From Hydrangea macrophylla (lineage: Eukaryota; Streptophyta; Magnoliopsida; Cornales; Hydrangeaceae), in NCBI GenBank assembly GCA_033977485.1, contig CM066993.1, positions 71,030,864 to 71,094,863 on the forward strand: a DNA stretch of 64,000 nt. The letters are read 5' to 3'. The notes beneath the pieces are model-generated. The model was not told the DNA's origin and ran no database searches. It saw only the letters and a program-made list of their open reading frames with translations. Both the position numbers and the translations under genes were made by a program. This document shows, one piece after another, positions 47,278-57,862 of the stretch; within the stretch, counting starts at the first letter, position 1; the number at the start of each line of letters is the position of its first letter.

Positions 47278-49331
47278 CTGAAACAAGTGCATTCACATGT
47301 TAGTTTTTCAGGATCGGACCAGTAATCTTTAACTGGGTTGTGTGTGTGTGTTTTACTTTATCCTAGTTATCGAAGTAAAACACGCGTAATATAAATAAGA
47401 AAAGTGCTTCATATGTTCAAGTTTCTTCAGTTTCTCCATGAATTATATTCATTGCAACATCTTTGTGAATCAGTAATAATAGTATTATTGATAGTTTCTA
47501 CGTACATAAGGTTATCAAATAGGAGAGCACTTTTGTTCACCCTGGCCTCCGGTAGATGACATGTGTCCCATTCTTTTCTCATTTTTGCCCCTGTGGAGGC
47601 CTGGGTGAGCAAAAATGCTCTCATTCAAATAGAGCTCACAGATCATAATTCCCAGAACACAGCCATTTGTTCACAGTTTCAAGGTAGTAACGTGACTCAT
47701 AAATTCAATTAAATTATTTCCCACTTAATTTTCTTTTCCGGACTATTTTTCTCACTAGTTTCCTTGGTAACCAAACGAAGAAAAAAAATTTCCTTAGGCT
47801 CAGCTGCTTCGCGGGTTTAGAGAAGGAAAAGAAAATGGAAAGGAAATCAAGAAGAAAACTATTTTCCTTGTTTTCCCTATGATTTTTCCCCATGCTTAAA
47901 GACATTAGATTTTAAATTTTTTAAAATACGGAAGTAAGAGGATGGAAAGTGACACACAAAATTCAAATTATAATTTACTGTTCGTCATATTCTATATTCC
48001 TTCCTATTTTCCTCCCTAACAAAGAAAATCATTTTCCTCGGTGTTTTCGTATCTTTTCCCTCACTACATCTATGAACCAAACAGCATAGTAAATCCATCC
48101 AGTGAAAATATACAAAAGTATATACATATATAAATTTTTTGTATATATATGACTAGGAAACACAGTATAAAGTGAATTGTGAATTACCACTATTCTTGTC
48201 AAATATGGGAGGCCGCACGACGACGTGCATGGTGATGACTCCTCCTGGAATATCACCAACTGGGAGTCTTGACTCAGCAACTGTCCTGTTGTTTTCTAGT
48301 ATCTTTCCCGCATTAATAAGCTTCACATCACTTATATTCTTCGGACCATTTTCGTTATCTACGAAACAGAGGCAGCATTTTTATGAGGAATCATAACATA
48401 ATGAAATTCAACAAATAATCACGTGTTCCATGAAATTGTACATCATTTCAAGGTTTGATTAGAGATTAACATTTCAAGGCTACCAACATGAGTTGCATAA
48501 AATGAAGACCAACGACACCAACACAGAAAACACTATGAAAATGTATAGTGCCTTACACATAAGACTATGCAATCCTAAGTTGAACATATTGCCATGGGGT
48601 CATCAGGAAGCTAAAGCCGATACAACTATGCCATTTCCGTTTTGAGCGACGGGGGTGCATAGACGTACTTGTTTAGAAATCCTCTAGATTGTGATTTTTC
48701 GAAAGCGCTGCAATTATTTGTATCATATAAAATGTTTTCCATTACTCAGAGACGCCAAGAAAAAAAAAATTTAGTTTATAAGATGGACTCAGGTGGGAAT
48801 GTGAAACCAAAAGCAAGGTTGATAACACTTTATCTACCATCAATGACAAGATTTTCTATAAGCTCAAGATTTTCTGATCACTCTTATGCTTAAGAAGTAT
48901 ACCATGGATTTTGAAAAGCTCCATTAAATAGATTATGCCAAGCAATGAATGTGGAAAAATTAAAACAATTTGAATCATGATTTTGATACTGAAAAAATGA
49001 AAAACAAAAAATATTATCATAAATTGGGATGAAGGAAACACAATCAACTATCTTTAAGGCATAGTACTGATCAATCATGCTAACATAGAAGGAAAATGTG
49101 TCTTTACACAGTAATTTATAGAAATCACATATCAAACCATTCTAAGCACATTGGAATTCATATTTCAAAAAAAATTATAAGGATTAATATGTATATATAA
49201 CCTTTAGGCCATTGTGAAACTATCTTTTCTTTGAGAGTTCCCACAGTGGTATTAGGGCTGTACTTGGTTGGCCCAATATCAGTTCCATCGGCAAGCCTGA
49301 ATTTGAGATCAATCAATTCTTCTTCAGCCAT
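47222..49331 (-). CDS. MUB: Membrane-anchored ubiquitin-fold protein (MUB), 3 exons
   Basis: Exons 49202-49331, 48188-48358 and 47222-47277 on the minus strand join in phase (K/D and S/E codons split after one base) to 118 residues. It opens MAEEELIDLKFRLADGTDIG, has the conserved VKLINAGKILEN and PGGVITMHVVVRPP segments of the ubiquitin fold, and ends KSRCSCSIL. The last four residues, CSIL, form a CaaX box whose final leucine favours geranylgeranylation, and the cysteine two residues before it could be palmitoylated, as in other MUBs. Members sit at the plasma membrane and bind E2 ubiquitin-conjugating enzymes. The usual length is about 117-120 residues. The start is the only ATG giving the family opening. 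Confidence 0.94.
47515..47632. mobile_element. Small MITE with 8-base target duplication in MUB intron 2
   Basis: TCAAATAG flanks 47523-47624 on both sides (47515-47522 and 47625-47632). The element begins GAGAGCACTTTTGTTCACCC and ends with the imperfect inverse GGGTGAGCAAAAATGCTCTC plus AT. An eight-base duplication suggests a hAT-type transposase. A longer relative lies inside the Helitron at 61234-61854. Confidence 0.8.
47713..48086. mobile_element. Probable MITE in MUB intron 2
   Basis: The right end, CCCTCACTACATCTATGAAC followed by CAAACAGC, is the inverse of a sequence at about 10476-10510 in the NT-C2 gene. The interior is purine-rich and non-coding. The left boundary is approximate. 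Confidence 0.4.
48188..48358 (-). CDS. MUB: MUB exon 2, core of the ubiquitin fold
   Basis: 171 bases encoding DNENGPKNISDVKLINAGK and on through ITMHVVVRPPIFDKNS. Acceptor TTTCGTAG and donor GTAATT on the minus strand. Confidence 0.94.
48359..49201 (-). other. MUB intron 1
   Basis: AT-rich intron with GT (at 49201) and AG (at 48359) ends on the minus strand. No transposon end or embedded gene was recognised. Confidence 0.85.
49202..49331 (-). CDS. MUB: MUB exon 1
   Basis: 130 bases encoding the first 43 residues through KEKIVSQWPK, ending before GTTATA on the minus strand. The ubiquitin-fold opening matches the family closely. Confidence 0.93.
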
Positions 49332-49620
49332 TCAACAAATTCCCAATAAAACCCCCACTTCAAATTCTCATCATCCACCACCAAAATCAACTCAGATCAT
49401 ACAATAGATTCAGAATTCTGAATCTAAACCCCCTTTTAACAGTGAAAAAAGCAATTCACTTGAACCCTCTTTATAATAAACCAAATTACCAAGAACCCAG
49501 ATCAAATCTCACAAGACCATAACAAAAATTCTCAAACACATCAAAAAATTCACAGTAATCAATGAGAAAAACAAGAAGTTTTCAATTATTTCTTCCGAAG
49601 AAGACGATATAGGCATCTCT
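49332..49620 (-). promoter_or_regulatory. Probable 5' UTR and promoter-proximal region of MUB
   Basis: No coding sequence. The region is A-rich on the plus strand, so the leader would be T-rich. No certain TATA box or start site could be set. Confidence 0.35.
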
Positions 49621-49624
49621 TTTT

Positions 49625-49655
<31 letters not shown>

Positions 49656-49657
49656 GG
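49621..49657 (+). repeat. T14 followed by G23 homopolymers
   Basis: Fourteen T at 49621-49634 are directly followed by 23 G at 49635-49657. A G23 tract could form a quadruplex and is difficult to sequence, so its length may be inexact. Confidence 0.85.
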
Positions 49658-50474
49658 ACAACCCAAGACCAGTCTAACTGATTATACGTTCATGAGATCA
49701 ACCCAAAGAGCTTTGAAATTGTTGAGAAAGAAGCAATCAAGAATGTGGAAAATAGTGGGGGTGTGGTGGAAAGTATAAATGGATCGATACCAGCGAGCTG
49801 AATGAATGAGAAACTTCTGTAAAATGCTTGATGTAGAAATAAAGAAAGAAAGAAAATAAACATATATATATATATAATAATAATAATATAAATAAAGAGA
49901 ATCAAAGCCACCCAAGTGAGATTTTTTCACCTTGACAGAGTGAATCTAACTGAAAAATCTACAGATTTATTATAGATATAGGCACTTTCGCGTATGTACC
50001 CACATTATTTACCGTATTTACACTCTGTGCCCAACATTATATACACTTCTCATGTAGTTAGCACGGCTTTCAACTTATCCTGGAGTTCAAACATGACACT
50101 AGTATTATAGGGTGTTCACGTTCGGTTTTTTTTTTTTTTTTTTTTTTCAGTTTTTTTATTGGTTTTAAAATCGACTTTTCAATTTTGACAGGTCAGTACA
50201 GTTGGTTCTAAAATTTTCAGTTTTTTTTAACACCCCTATAACTAATACTCCTTATGGTTTGAACTAATGTTTGATTGTCAGTACATTTGTTAAATTTAGC
50301 GGAACAAAATTCTGCATAGTTGCTTTATTCTTTGGAGTTGTGATGTGTTTCAATTTGTACTCTCCATAAAAAAAATTGTTATATTCGTTATAATTTTTTA
50401 AACTTTGACAGATTTTGACATAACGTGCAAAGTTGACACAGATTGAAAACTTCAAAATCTAATTTACCAACTTT
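49658..50474. other. Intergenic DNA upstream of MUB
   Basis: Contains a TA/ATA tract (49861-49890) and a T run (50128-50148). Nothing else is recognised. Confidence 0.5.
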
Positions 50475-50879
50475 TAAGAGCATTCACGCCAAAACTTAAT
50501 TAGCTTAAACTTAGACTAAATTATGGTATAAGTTTTGTGCCCCTTGCAGTGGCGTAGTAACCAAACAGCACACTCAAAGCCGTTTGAAGCAAAATAGCAC
50601 TCACAAATCAGTTTGTGATGAAATAGAAGCTTTGCAACCAATGATTAAGTAAAAAAACCACAACATAGCACAAACGGCTCACACTGTACCATTTGGGAGT
50701 GGGCCGACATAGTCTGCCGTTTGGGAGTTGGACGATAGTGAAACTTAGTCATACCACAAAGTTAGGTTTCACTTAGTTTAATTGTGGTACACTATTGTAC
50801 CAACTACACCATTGTTAACTCCTTTAATCTAAATTCCTCTAAGTTATACTACACTAAAAGCCCACTGTAGATGCTCTAA
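50475..50879. mobile_element. PIF/Harbinger-like MITE with TAA target duplication
   Basis: TAA at 50475-50477 and 50877-50879 flanks a 399-base segment that starts GAGCATTCACG and ends CTGTAGATGCTC, an imperfect inverted pair. The TAA target and GAGCAT ends suit the PIF/Harbinger (Tourist) group. The interior is non-coding. Confidence 0.65.
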
Positions 50880-50951
50880 ACTATGAGTTAAAAAGTGACA
50901 CATGATCTTGAAAGCTAAGAGGGTATAAAGTGTAATTAATCAAACATTCAA

Positions 50952-51037
<86 letters not shown>
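50952..51037 (+). repeat. (GT)n(GA)n compound microsatellite
   Basis: About eleven GT units followed by about thirty GA units without interruption. Likely polymorphic in length. Confidence 0.95.
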
Positions 51038-51041
<4 letters not shown>

Positions 51042-52141
51042 GATCTAAGGGCAGGCGTGGATTGGAATAGGGAGACCTGGTCAGGAATGTGGATGTCACG
51101 TTTTCTTACACTATAATTATTCAACTATTGTTTAACATAACATCATTTGTTTGTTTCAAATGGCACATATGCAACTTTCCACCAATTGGCCCAACCACAC
51201 ACCACACCCAAACCTCCTCTCTTGTGTGTGAGAGAGATCTTCGGTTTTAAATTTAGTCAATGTAGGACAATCATTAACAAGGGGTTGATATATAATATAA
51301 GATATATTATTTTTTTGATAAATGTTGGAATAAAATAAATATATTCCTATCATGTATTTTGTAGAAGTAAGCCTTGTATTTATTTAAATAGAAAAAACTT
51401 CAATTAGGCCAACCAAACGTGACATAAAAGTTTTGAAAATTGAAAGCCTTAATGAAACCAATCCAAGGTTCATAGTAAAAAAGTAAATATTTATTTTAGC
51501 CTAAACCACTATAATATTTATAGTTATATTCATAGAAGCATATAATTTGCTTGTTTTGGAGTACAATCTGTTTGATTGTGACATTAGACCAATACAATCA
51601 TTGCATATATACAACCTTTATTTTAGTTCCAAAGAACATTGCTCAAGAAGCATCAGTGGAAATTAGCAACAATGGAGAATATATGGTTTTGCATTGATTC
51701 TCCATGACTTTAATCTCTCTCTCTCTCTCTCTCATAATAGGGACACATTTTGTTGTGTATATAATTTGGTGAAATTCCTCTATCTTATTTCCTAATTTTG
51801 TTTTGGTTTTGCTTATGAACAAATTTAATAACATGTATAGCTAAGCTAATAAGAAAGACAAATAATTAATAAAAGTATACAAAACCTAGATTCTATTACC
51901 ATAGCTTAATTTGATGCATTGATTTTAAGTTTATACCGAACCATATGACTTATTTGAATGCTTAATTGACACTTTCTTAAGTAGGAGTTTACATTGGCGG
52001 TTACACACCCAACATCTTTCTATGTATCCAAGTTATGAAAAGCCAGCCACTAAGGGCCATTTGCACATTTTTCAAAGTGCGAATTTGAATTTCGATAACT
52101 TTTTTTTTTCCAAAGAAAAACCTTATGATATGAATTTAAAT
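51038..52141. other. Intergenic DNA, no gene seen
   Basis: AT-rich with a short (CT)n at about 51715-51734. No conserved protein segment is visible on either strand. Confidence 0.5.
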
Positions 52142-52377
52142 ATGAATATTCGTGTAAATGCTAGGGCGTTCCCTTTAAGCGACGCGTTGCGCCTGTCTTC
52201 GGGTGTTTCGAAAAATGTGCAAGGGGCGCCACATCGACGCTTGGGTGCGATGTTAAATAAGCAAGGGTTGTCGCGCTCATCTGGGCCACCGCGGTTAAAG
52301 AAGCTAGTCCAGAACTATAGGCTTAGGTTAGCAACTTGGAATATAGGAACCTTAACAGGTAAAGCTATAGAACTATG
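52142..52377 (+). pseudogene. RTE-type LINE, 5' fragment
   Basis: The frame includes SDALRLSSGVSKNVQGAPHRR and then RLRLATWNIGTLTGKAIEL, the usual leader and first strand of the apurinic endonuclease of plant RTE-type LINEs. Similarity stops abruptly after AIEL at about 52377, where other sequence begins. The remainder of the LINE resumes near 58810, lacking most of the endonuclease. Confidence 0.8.
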
Positions 52378-52548
52378 TAAGATTTCCTTTTCCTCTTCCC
52401 ATTCTGACTTCTGTAGGCTTCCCAGTAATAGGGAAAAAGGTGCTGGAAAAGGAGAAAGAATTGGCTGAGCAGGCTTGTCTAGAGCAAACGATAGATGCAA
52501 ACGATATATCGTCTTATAGTCTTATCGTCTGCGTCTGCTCACTACTAT
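52378..52548 (-). other. Interior of the gypsy-like element beyond the solo LTR
   Basis: This piece joins the sequence at 55451 once the solo LTR is taken out. Around 52485-52540 there are repeated ACGATA/TATCGT words that could form a hairpin. The element's own left LTR is not seen, so it is truncated here. Confidence 0.45.
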
Positions 52549-53216
52549 CCCCTTGTCACGCCCCGACGTAACATAAATATGGAAAGCGTTTAATTTCCTT
52601 TATGGACTCGTAGGTCGCGACAGTTTGAAGGATCGATTTTGTCCCAAACGTCGAACAACATAAAACCATAATCAGAGTAGTGCAATCAAAGCTTACAAAC
52701 ATTTTTCTAACTTATTACATATTACAGTACGGGGTCTACTAAGGCACAAGCCGCCTTAAAACAAAACAATATCTATCGTCTATTACAATCATCCTTAGTA
52801 CCAAACAGTTCATGAATTAAAGTATAGAATATTAATAACAGTTTTATCTTCCAAAAGCAACCGTTCTCAGTTTGCATAGTCATAAGGCCTCGCGTAGTCA
52901 TAACCTGAAAAGCCTGAACACGAATGTCCAGGGCGCATCAACGTCGTCAGCTTCAAGAAGCTGGTGAGTATTAAAAACATAACTTTGAATGTAACACATA
53001 CTCATTTACCATTTTCCAATTCTCATTTAATTCAACAAGTTTATATTAAAGCAAAGAGTTCATTTTATGAAACAAGCACAATATTATTTAAAAGATATAA
53101 TTCACATATATGTGACCGTGTATGAGAACAATGCACCATCTCATTTTGTCGACTCTTTTCTCTCGACAAAACCCAACAACCCACTATCACACACCAGTAT
53201 TGATATTTGAAATACT

Positions 53217-53580
53217 CTGATAGCCACACTTTAGCACAGGGGTGCCAGGGAATGTCCAGTTTGCCTCACACTTTGGTCCGGGGTACCAGGGAGTGTCCAA
53301 TGCCTCACACTTTAATACCTAATCCGCCATGCAAATACCGGAGGAACCCTTACGCAGTATCCAGACTCGGGTATCAGGGAGTGTCCGTAAGCCACACTTT
53401 ATCACTACCATGGGTGCCAGAGAATGTCCAAGTTCGGCTTCACACACTTTGACGCTACCATGGTTGTTAGGGAGTGTCCAGTTTTGCCACCGTCGCATTT
53501 CAAAGACACCCTCGCCGCAATCTCAATCACAACACACTTTGATACTCACTTACCAGGGAGTGTCCACAACACAATCTCAA
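53217..53580. repeat. Degenerate tandem repeats in LTR B
   Basis: The phrase CCAGGGAGTGTCC or close variants, followed by a CACACTTT segment, recurs about six times (near 53246, 53287, 53373, 53416, 53466 and 53551) with irregular spacing of about 40-90 bases. A different tandem repeat occupies the matching part of LTR C. Confidence 0.75.
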
Positions 53581-53884
53581 CTGCACTCACTATGCCACAC
53601 TGACCATTACTCTTTTCCATACTAACTAACATTCACACTCACCATGCATGTACAACTGACTCCACATGTATGTCATGAAACTTTAAACATAAAGTAAATC
53701 ACTGAAATATAGAAACAACGTGGGTACGGGGATTGATAAGTCATAATACAACGTTTTAATCGTCCAAACATACCCAAATAGGATTCTGTTTTAGTAAATT
53801 TCCCAAACGGAGCTTTAACAGTTCATAAAATATCACCCAAACAGTTCCTTAACACAAGACAAGCAAAAACTAGAAACTGCCAGA

Positions 53885-54136
53885 AGTCGCGCGCGCGGGC
53901 CGCTCGCACGAGGGGTCGCTCGCGCGATATGCCCAATATTCCTTTTCTTTATTAAAGCTTTTCCATATGTCAGAATATAGGGAGATCACGCGTGCGAATC
54001 GCTCGCGCGATCTGCTTAATTTTTGTTTTCTTTTAAAAAACGTTTTCTGTCTGCTTGGAACCAGCCACCTCGCGCACGCGGGTCGCTTGCGCGAGGGGTC
54101 GCTCACGCAGTCCGCTCGCGCGATCGCGCGCACGAG
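53885..54136. repeat. G+C-rich word array in LTR B
   Basis: Three clusters (about 53887-53928, 53985-54011 and 54068-54136) hold variants of CGCTCGCGCGA, such as CGCGCGCGCGGG, CGCTTGCGCGAG, CACGCGTGCGA and CGATCGCGCGC. Word starts are about 14-16 bases apart, in an otherwise AT-rich LTR. Many contain the self-complementary core TCGCGCGA or CGCGCG. Confidence 0.7.
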
Positions 54137-55559
54137 TTTTTGCAGAGTCTTCATCTTCTTCGTCAGAACTGCTCTGTTTCAGTTTTAAGGGGTCTTTTTG
54201 ACCCATTTTCAAATCCGGAAGCAAATAGGGCATGTAATATATGAATTTCTTTGTTTTTCAATAAGGATTAAGAATATGAAATCAATTTAACATAATTCAA
54301 ACCATAACTCTCAAATTTTATGAAAAATTAAAAGTTGTCAAAACTTAATTTCTTATATACTTTTTCATATGAACAAATTGGGTTCTAAAACTTTAAACAT
54401 AGCATATATGTTGTATATCTTTCATAATCATCTCTAAAAACGGATTTTGATCAAGTTTGAAAAAATCTTGATTTCAAAACTATGGAGGTCCAAACGTAAA
54501 ATCAACAATGGAGATTAAAAATTACATACACCCACGTCGTAACTAAGCATGAATTACATTTAAGAGTGAGTTTAAAATACTCACAGAGATTAAGAGTGTA
54601 GAGATTGTTGAGAAAGACAACCAATTTAAGAAATCCAATTTCAAACTTTGGCTATGGTGGCCCAAGCTCTCTCTCTAAAATTATGTAGAAGCTCTCTAAA
54701 ACTCTCTCTAAACTCTCTGAATTTTATGTTTTGTAATGAGCAAAACCAGTGAAATAGAGAGAGGTGTATAAGGTTTATATAGGCATCAAGAACTTGGCCT
54801 CCAAGTTCCTTCTCAAAGGCTCAACAAATTGGGATTTTTTTGTTTCTCAATTAAAAACATATACATAGATGTATACATACGTATACTCATCTCCACAGTT
54901 TAACCAAGAGCCATGTATAGGTATGTAGGGGTCAACTTGTGGGTGTTTGGCAAATCTAGCTTGTGGCATAAGAATACACACACACAAAGCATTCCCAAAC
55001 AAACTCAACCCAATCATTGCTTGCCATAAATAGAAATAAAGCAAATGTCATGTCTTTGCTTTACGAAGATTCCAGAATCTGTGGAATCCCAATGCGGCGC
55101 AGACATTTTTGAACATAAACTGGTATTTTCACGGCGCGGTGTTCACCACAAAATACAGAAAATTCATTTTTGTGTAAGAATTGATTTCCCGGTTTTATAA
55201 AAATACAAGTTGAGTCAAGAGAAATTATTTTCACCATCTTTGAAATACAGATTTTGAAATCCACACGGATATTACTAACTTTTGTAAAATCACAGTTTGA
55301 CCCAATAAGAAAATTCAATATGAATTAAAACAAGTATTAAGGTTTAACACATGAAAATTGAAATTAAATTAAAGCAGACAATTATTAAATATAAATATGA
55401 CAAATGAAAAATTACAACTAATTTAATGAAATGCAGGTTGTTACACCCCTAATATAGCAATCCAACAAACTAGGAAAGCTAGTATAGCCCTATGAGATCC
55501 CATGAGGGAGGACCCCTACATCTATCCTATCATGCCACGGATTAGGGGAAAAGCCGATC

Positions 55560-56369
55560 TTAAATCTCGGGTCCATCATACTCCACAACAACTCCCAAAT
55601 CTCCTACATCAGCGGCCATGTCAGCCTGGGCTGCATCAAATGCGGCTGCAAGTGCCTCAGCCTGTACCATAGCCTGTGCCAACTCTGGTGCTCCAATCTC
55701 AAATCCATGGGGATATGCAGCCATCTCTGCAGCCCACTCAGCTGCCAGCTGTGCTATAACTCCTCCTGGTAAGACTGGTACTACTGCATCATCACCTGCA
55801 TCATCGTCTGCAGCTACCTCCTCTTCCCCTATCGGATAACCCTCTGCAACTACAATATCTATGCCAACTAGCATGTCCATACCGGCTGGGTCCACGGGGT
55901 CCTCCTCCTCTGGATCATACTCCGGCTCCTCGTCATCGGTGTCCTCGTCCTCTTCATCCTCCATCTCCTCATCTGCATCCTCTGGCTCATCATCGCCATC
56001 GCTCTCATCATCATCCTCCGGATCCTCATCTGCTGGGGGTGCATCAGCCATGTCCTCTTCTGGTGGGGGTGGAGGTGCTGCTCTAACCTCTGCAAGTAGA
56101 ACCTGGTACGAAGAACGGTCTCGTAACATCAGTAGAGAATCCTCCTCGACGCGTTTGAAGGTCTCCTTGCGGTAGATCATCTCCTGACGTATCACTTCTG
56201 GGTCCTGGGTCCCAAATCTCTGCTGCTCAATCCGCATGTCTCGCTTTGTCTCTGCAATAGCCCTCTGCCTAACCTTCCAGGCATAGTACTCTGGGTCTGC
56301 TGGCGCAATACTCCTCTCATACACATAGTGTCCTCCGAACTCGTCTGGAACGAACAGCAGCGGTGCCAT
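55560..56369 (-). CDS. Acidic orphan ORF, 269 residues, in gag position
   Basis: An intact frame begins MAPLLFVPDEFGG about 120 bases after the primer binding site and ends with TAA. Residues 1-95 look like a globular, charged alpha-helical domain (YYAWKVRQRAIAETKRDMRI, RQEMIYRKETFKRVEEDS). Residues about 98-165 are a proline cluster followed by an almost uninterrupted Asp/Glu tract, and the rest is alanine-rich and acidic. There is no CCHC knuckle, transmembrane segment or recognisable gag motif. It could be a diverged gag fragment, an element-borne accessory protein or an acquired host segment. Function unknown. Confidence 0.6.
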   Translation of the reverse strand: MAPLLFVPDEFGGHYVYERSIAPADPEYYAWKVRQRAIAETKRDMRIEQQRFGTQDPEVIRQEMIYRKETFKRVEEDSLLMLRDRSSYQVLLAEVRAAPPPPPEEDMADAPPADEDPEDDDESDGDDEPEDADEEMEDEEDEDTDDEEPEYDPEEEDPVDPAGMDMLVGIDIVVAEGYPIGEEEVAADDDAGDDAVVPVLPGGVIAQLAAEWAAEMAAYPHGFEIGAPELAQAMVQAEALAAAFDAAQADMAADVGDLGVVVEYDGPEI

Positions 56370-56487
56370 GCTACCTGAAAAGGGACTATCTTAAGTCAGA
56401 ACTAATCTTAATACTCATCTATAGAATCTCAAGGTTCTAGGACCAGATGGTGTGGGACAATCTGTGAACGAAAAGGTATAAAACCTA

Positions 56488-56500
56488 GGCTCTGATACCA
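56488..56500 (-). other. Primer binding site of the gypsy-like element
   Basis: The minus strand reads TGGTATCAGAGCC, seven bases from the LTR end, the usual position in chromovirus-type gypsy elements. Confidence 0.8.
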
Positions 56501-57209
56501 AAAATCCTGTCACGCCCCGGAACGGCAAAAATAGAGAAAAATAAATTTCCTTTTTGGGTCCAAAGGCAGCGACGGGTGAAGTCACATGATTGTCCACACC
56601 ACGCAGTACTAAGCAATAAGAAGTAATAGTGTAACAACAATGAAGTCTAGGTTCTGATCACAACGTATCACAAGGTCAACAGAAGTTACTAACTATTACA
56701 TATCAGAGTCTCGAATCAAATATAAGGCAGCGGAAGTACAAATGCCAAGGCAACATATGCCTGACTACAAAAAGATTCTAAAACGGTAAAGACGATTAGC
56801 TATAATTCTAGTCTAGTCTTCAGTTGGCATAAAGGTAGTCATCGGCGTAGTAGTCTTCTTCGGTCTGACCTCCGTCGGAGAAATCCTCCACAGGGACTCC
56901 GTCACCGGCATAGTAGTCCTCTCCTGCAGGCCCTTCACCTGTATAGTCATAACCAGGGTGCGCTGGAACGTAGAAATGTCCAGCGGCATAAACGCCGTCA
57001 GCTTAATGAAAGCTGAGTGAGTTAGATACTAACAGGGTATCAACTATTGATATTATTACAAGTTATAAGTAATAACCAAATTAGAATTCAGTAAGGGTAA
57101 CTCCTTTACATCAAACCGATGATCCGATTACTGACATCCTATTCATTTTAAGATCGACAATGCGACATGATAGGGGAACAGACTCGACAATAGTTCAACT
57201 CTATAACAC

Positions 57210-57545
57210 ACCATTGCTCATCCACCGCTTTTAAGAACATATGCACAGTTCACCGCATGTCATGGATACCACGTTAGTCCATCCTCCGCTTTTAAGAACA
57301 TATGCACAGTCCACCGCATGTCAGGGATATAACGCTTTAAACAACAGTACATCATTCTATGCCACGACTTAGCGACGTCTACCAGTGATCACGGTCCACC
57401 GCATGTCATAGACACCTTCGTCTGTCTACCGCTTTTAAGAACATATGATTAGATCATCTGGCTATCTTAGGGCAAATGGTCCGGTTCACCGCAAGTCATA
57501 GACACCTTCGTCTGTCTACCGCTTTTAAGAACATATGATCGACCA
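57210..57545. repeat. Tandem repeats in LTR C
   Basis: The phrase CCGCTTTTAAGAACATATG recurs four times (near 57225, 57287, 57427 and 57519), each followed or preceded by CACCGCATGTCATGGATA-type sequence. The units are 60-140 bases apart and imperfect. Confidence 0.8.
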
Positions 57546-57862
57546 AAGCCCGCCCACGCAAATTTCCCGAATCTTAGCAAACCTACTTAAGTTCAACTCT
57601 ATCACCGATACATGACAATCCCAATGTGGCCCGACTACTCTGAATGAAATGAACGTCAACTCCAAAGGATTCACGACTATTCCGTTATCTAACATTATAA
57701 ACATTATCCGTTAATCTTGTTATTACTACGATCCTACGCTGCATTAACTCGTTATCATGTCTGTATTACAATAATAAAGCATGCTGGGAAATACTGAACA
57801 GTAAATAAACAACTAAACAGTTATTACATTATCTAAACAAGTAAAACAGTAAACTGTAACTG

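Larger units (their letters stand above)
52549..55450 (-). mobile_element. Solo gypsy-like LTR (LTR B) with target duplication
   Basis: A 2892-base LTR at 52554-55445 is flanked by CCCCT on both sides (52549-52553 and 55446-55450). On the minus strand it starts TGTAACAACC and ends GGGGCGTGACA. With no interior of its own it is a solo LTR formed by LTR-LTR recombination. It is related to, but strongly diverged from, the LTR at 56508-58786: both share the terminal CGGGGCGTGACA and a block with GTCATAACC, ATGTCCAG and CGTCAGCTT. It inserted in the interior of that other element. Confidence 0.8.
55451..56507 (-). mobile_element. Interior of a gypsy-like element with primer site, minus strand
   Basis: Reading leftwards from LTR C, seven bases after the LTR end lies TGGTATCAGAGCC (56488-56500), the initiator-Met primer site, then an ORF at 56369-55560. 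No protease, reverse transcriptase or integrase follows, so the element is non-autonomous or deleted. Confidence 0.7.

Noticed and set aside
48172..48396. 74-codon plus-strand frame and minus-strand frame 48029-48280
   Set aside because: Both overlap MUB exon 2, which is explained fully by the spliced minus-strand gene in another reading.
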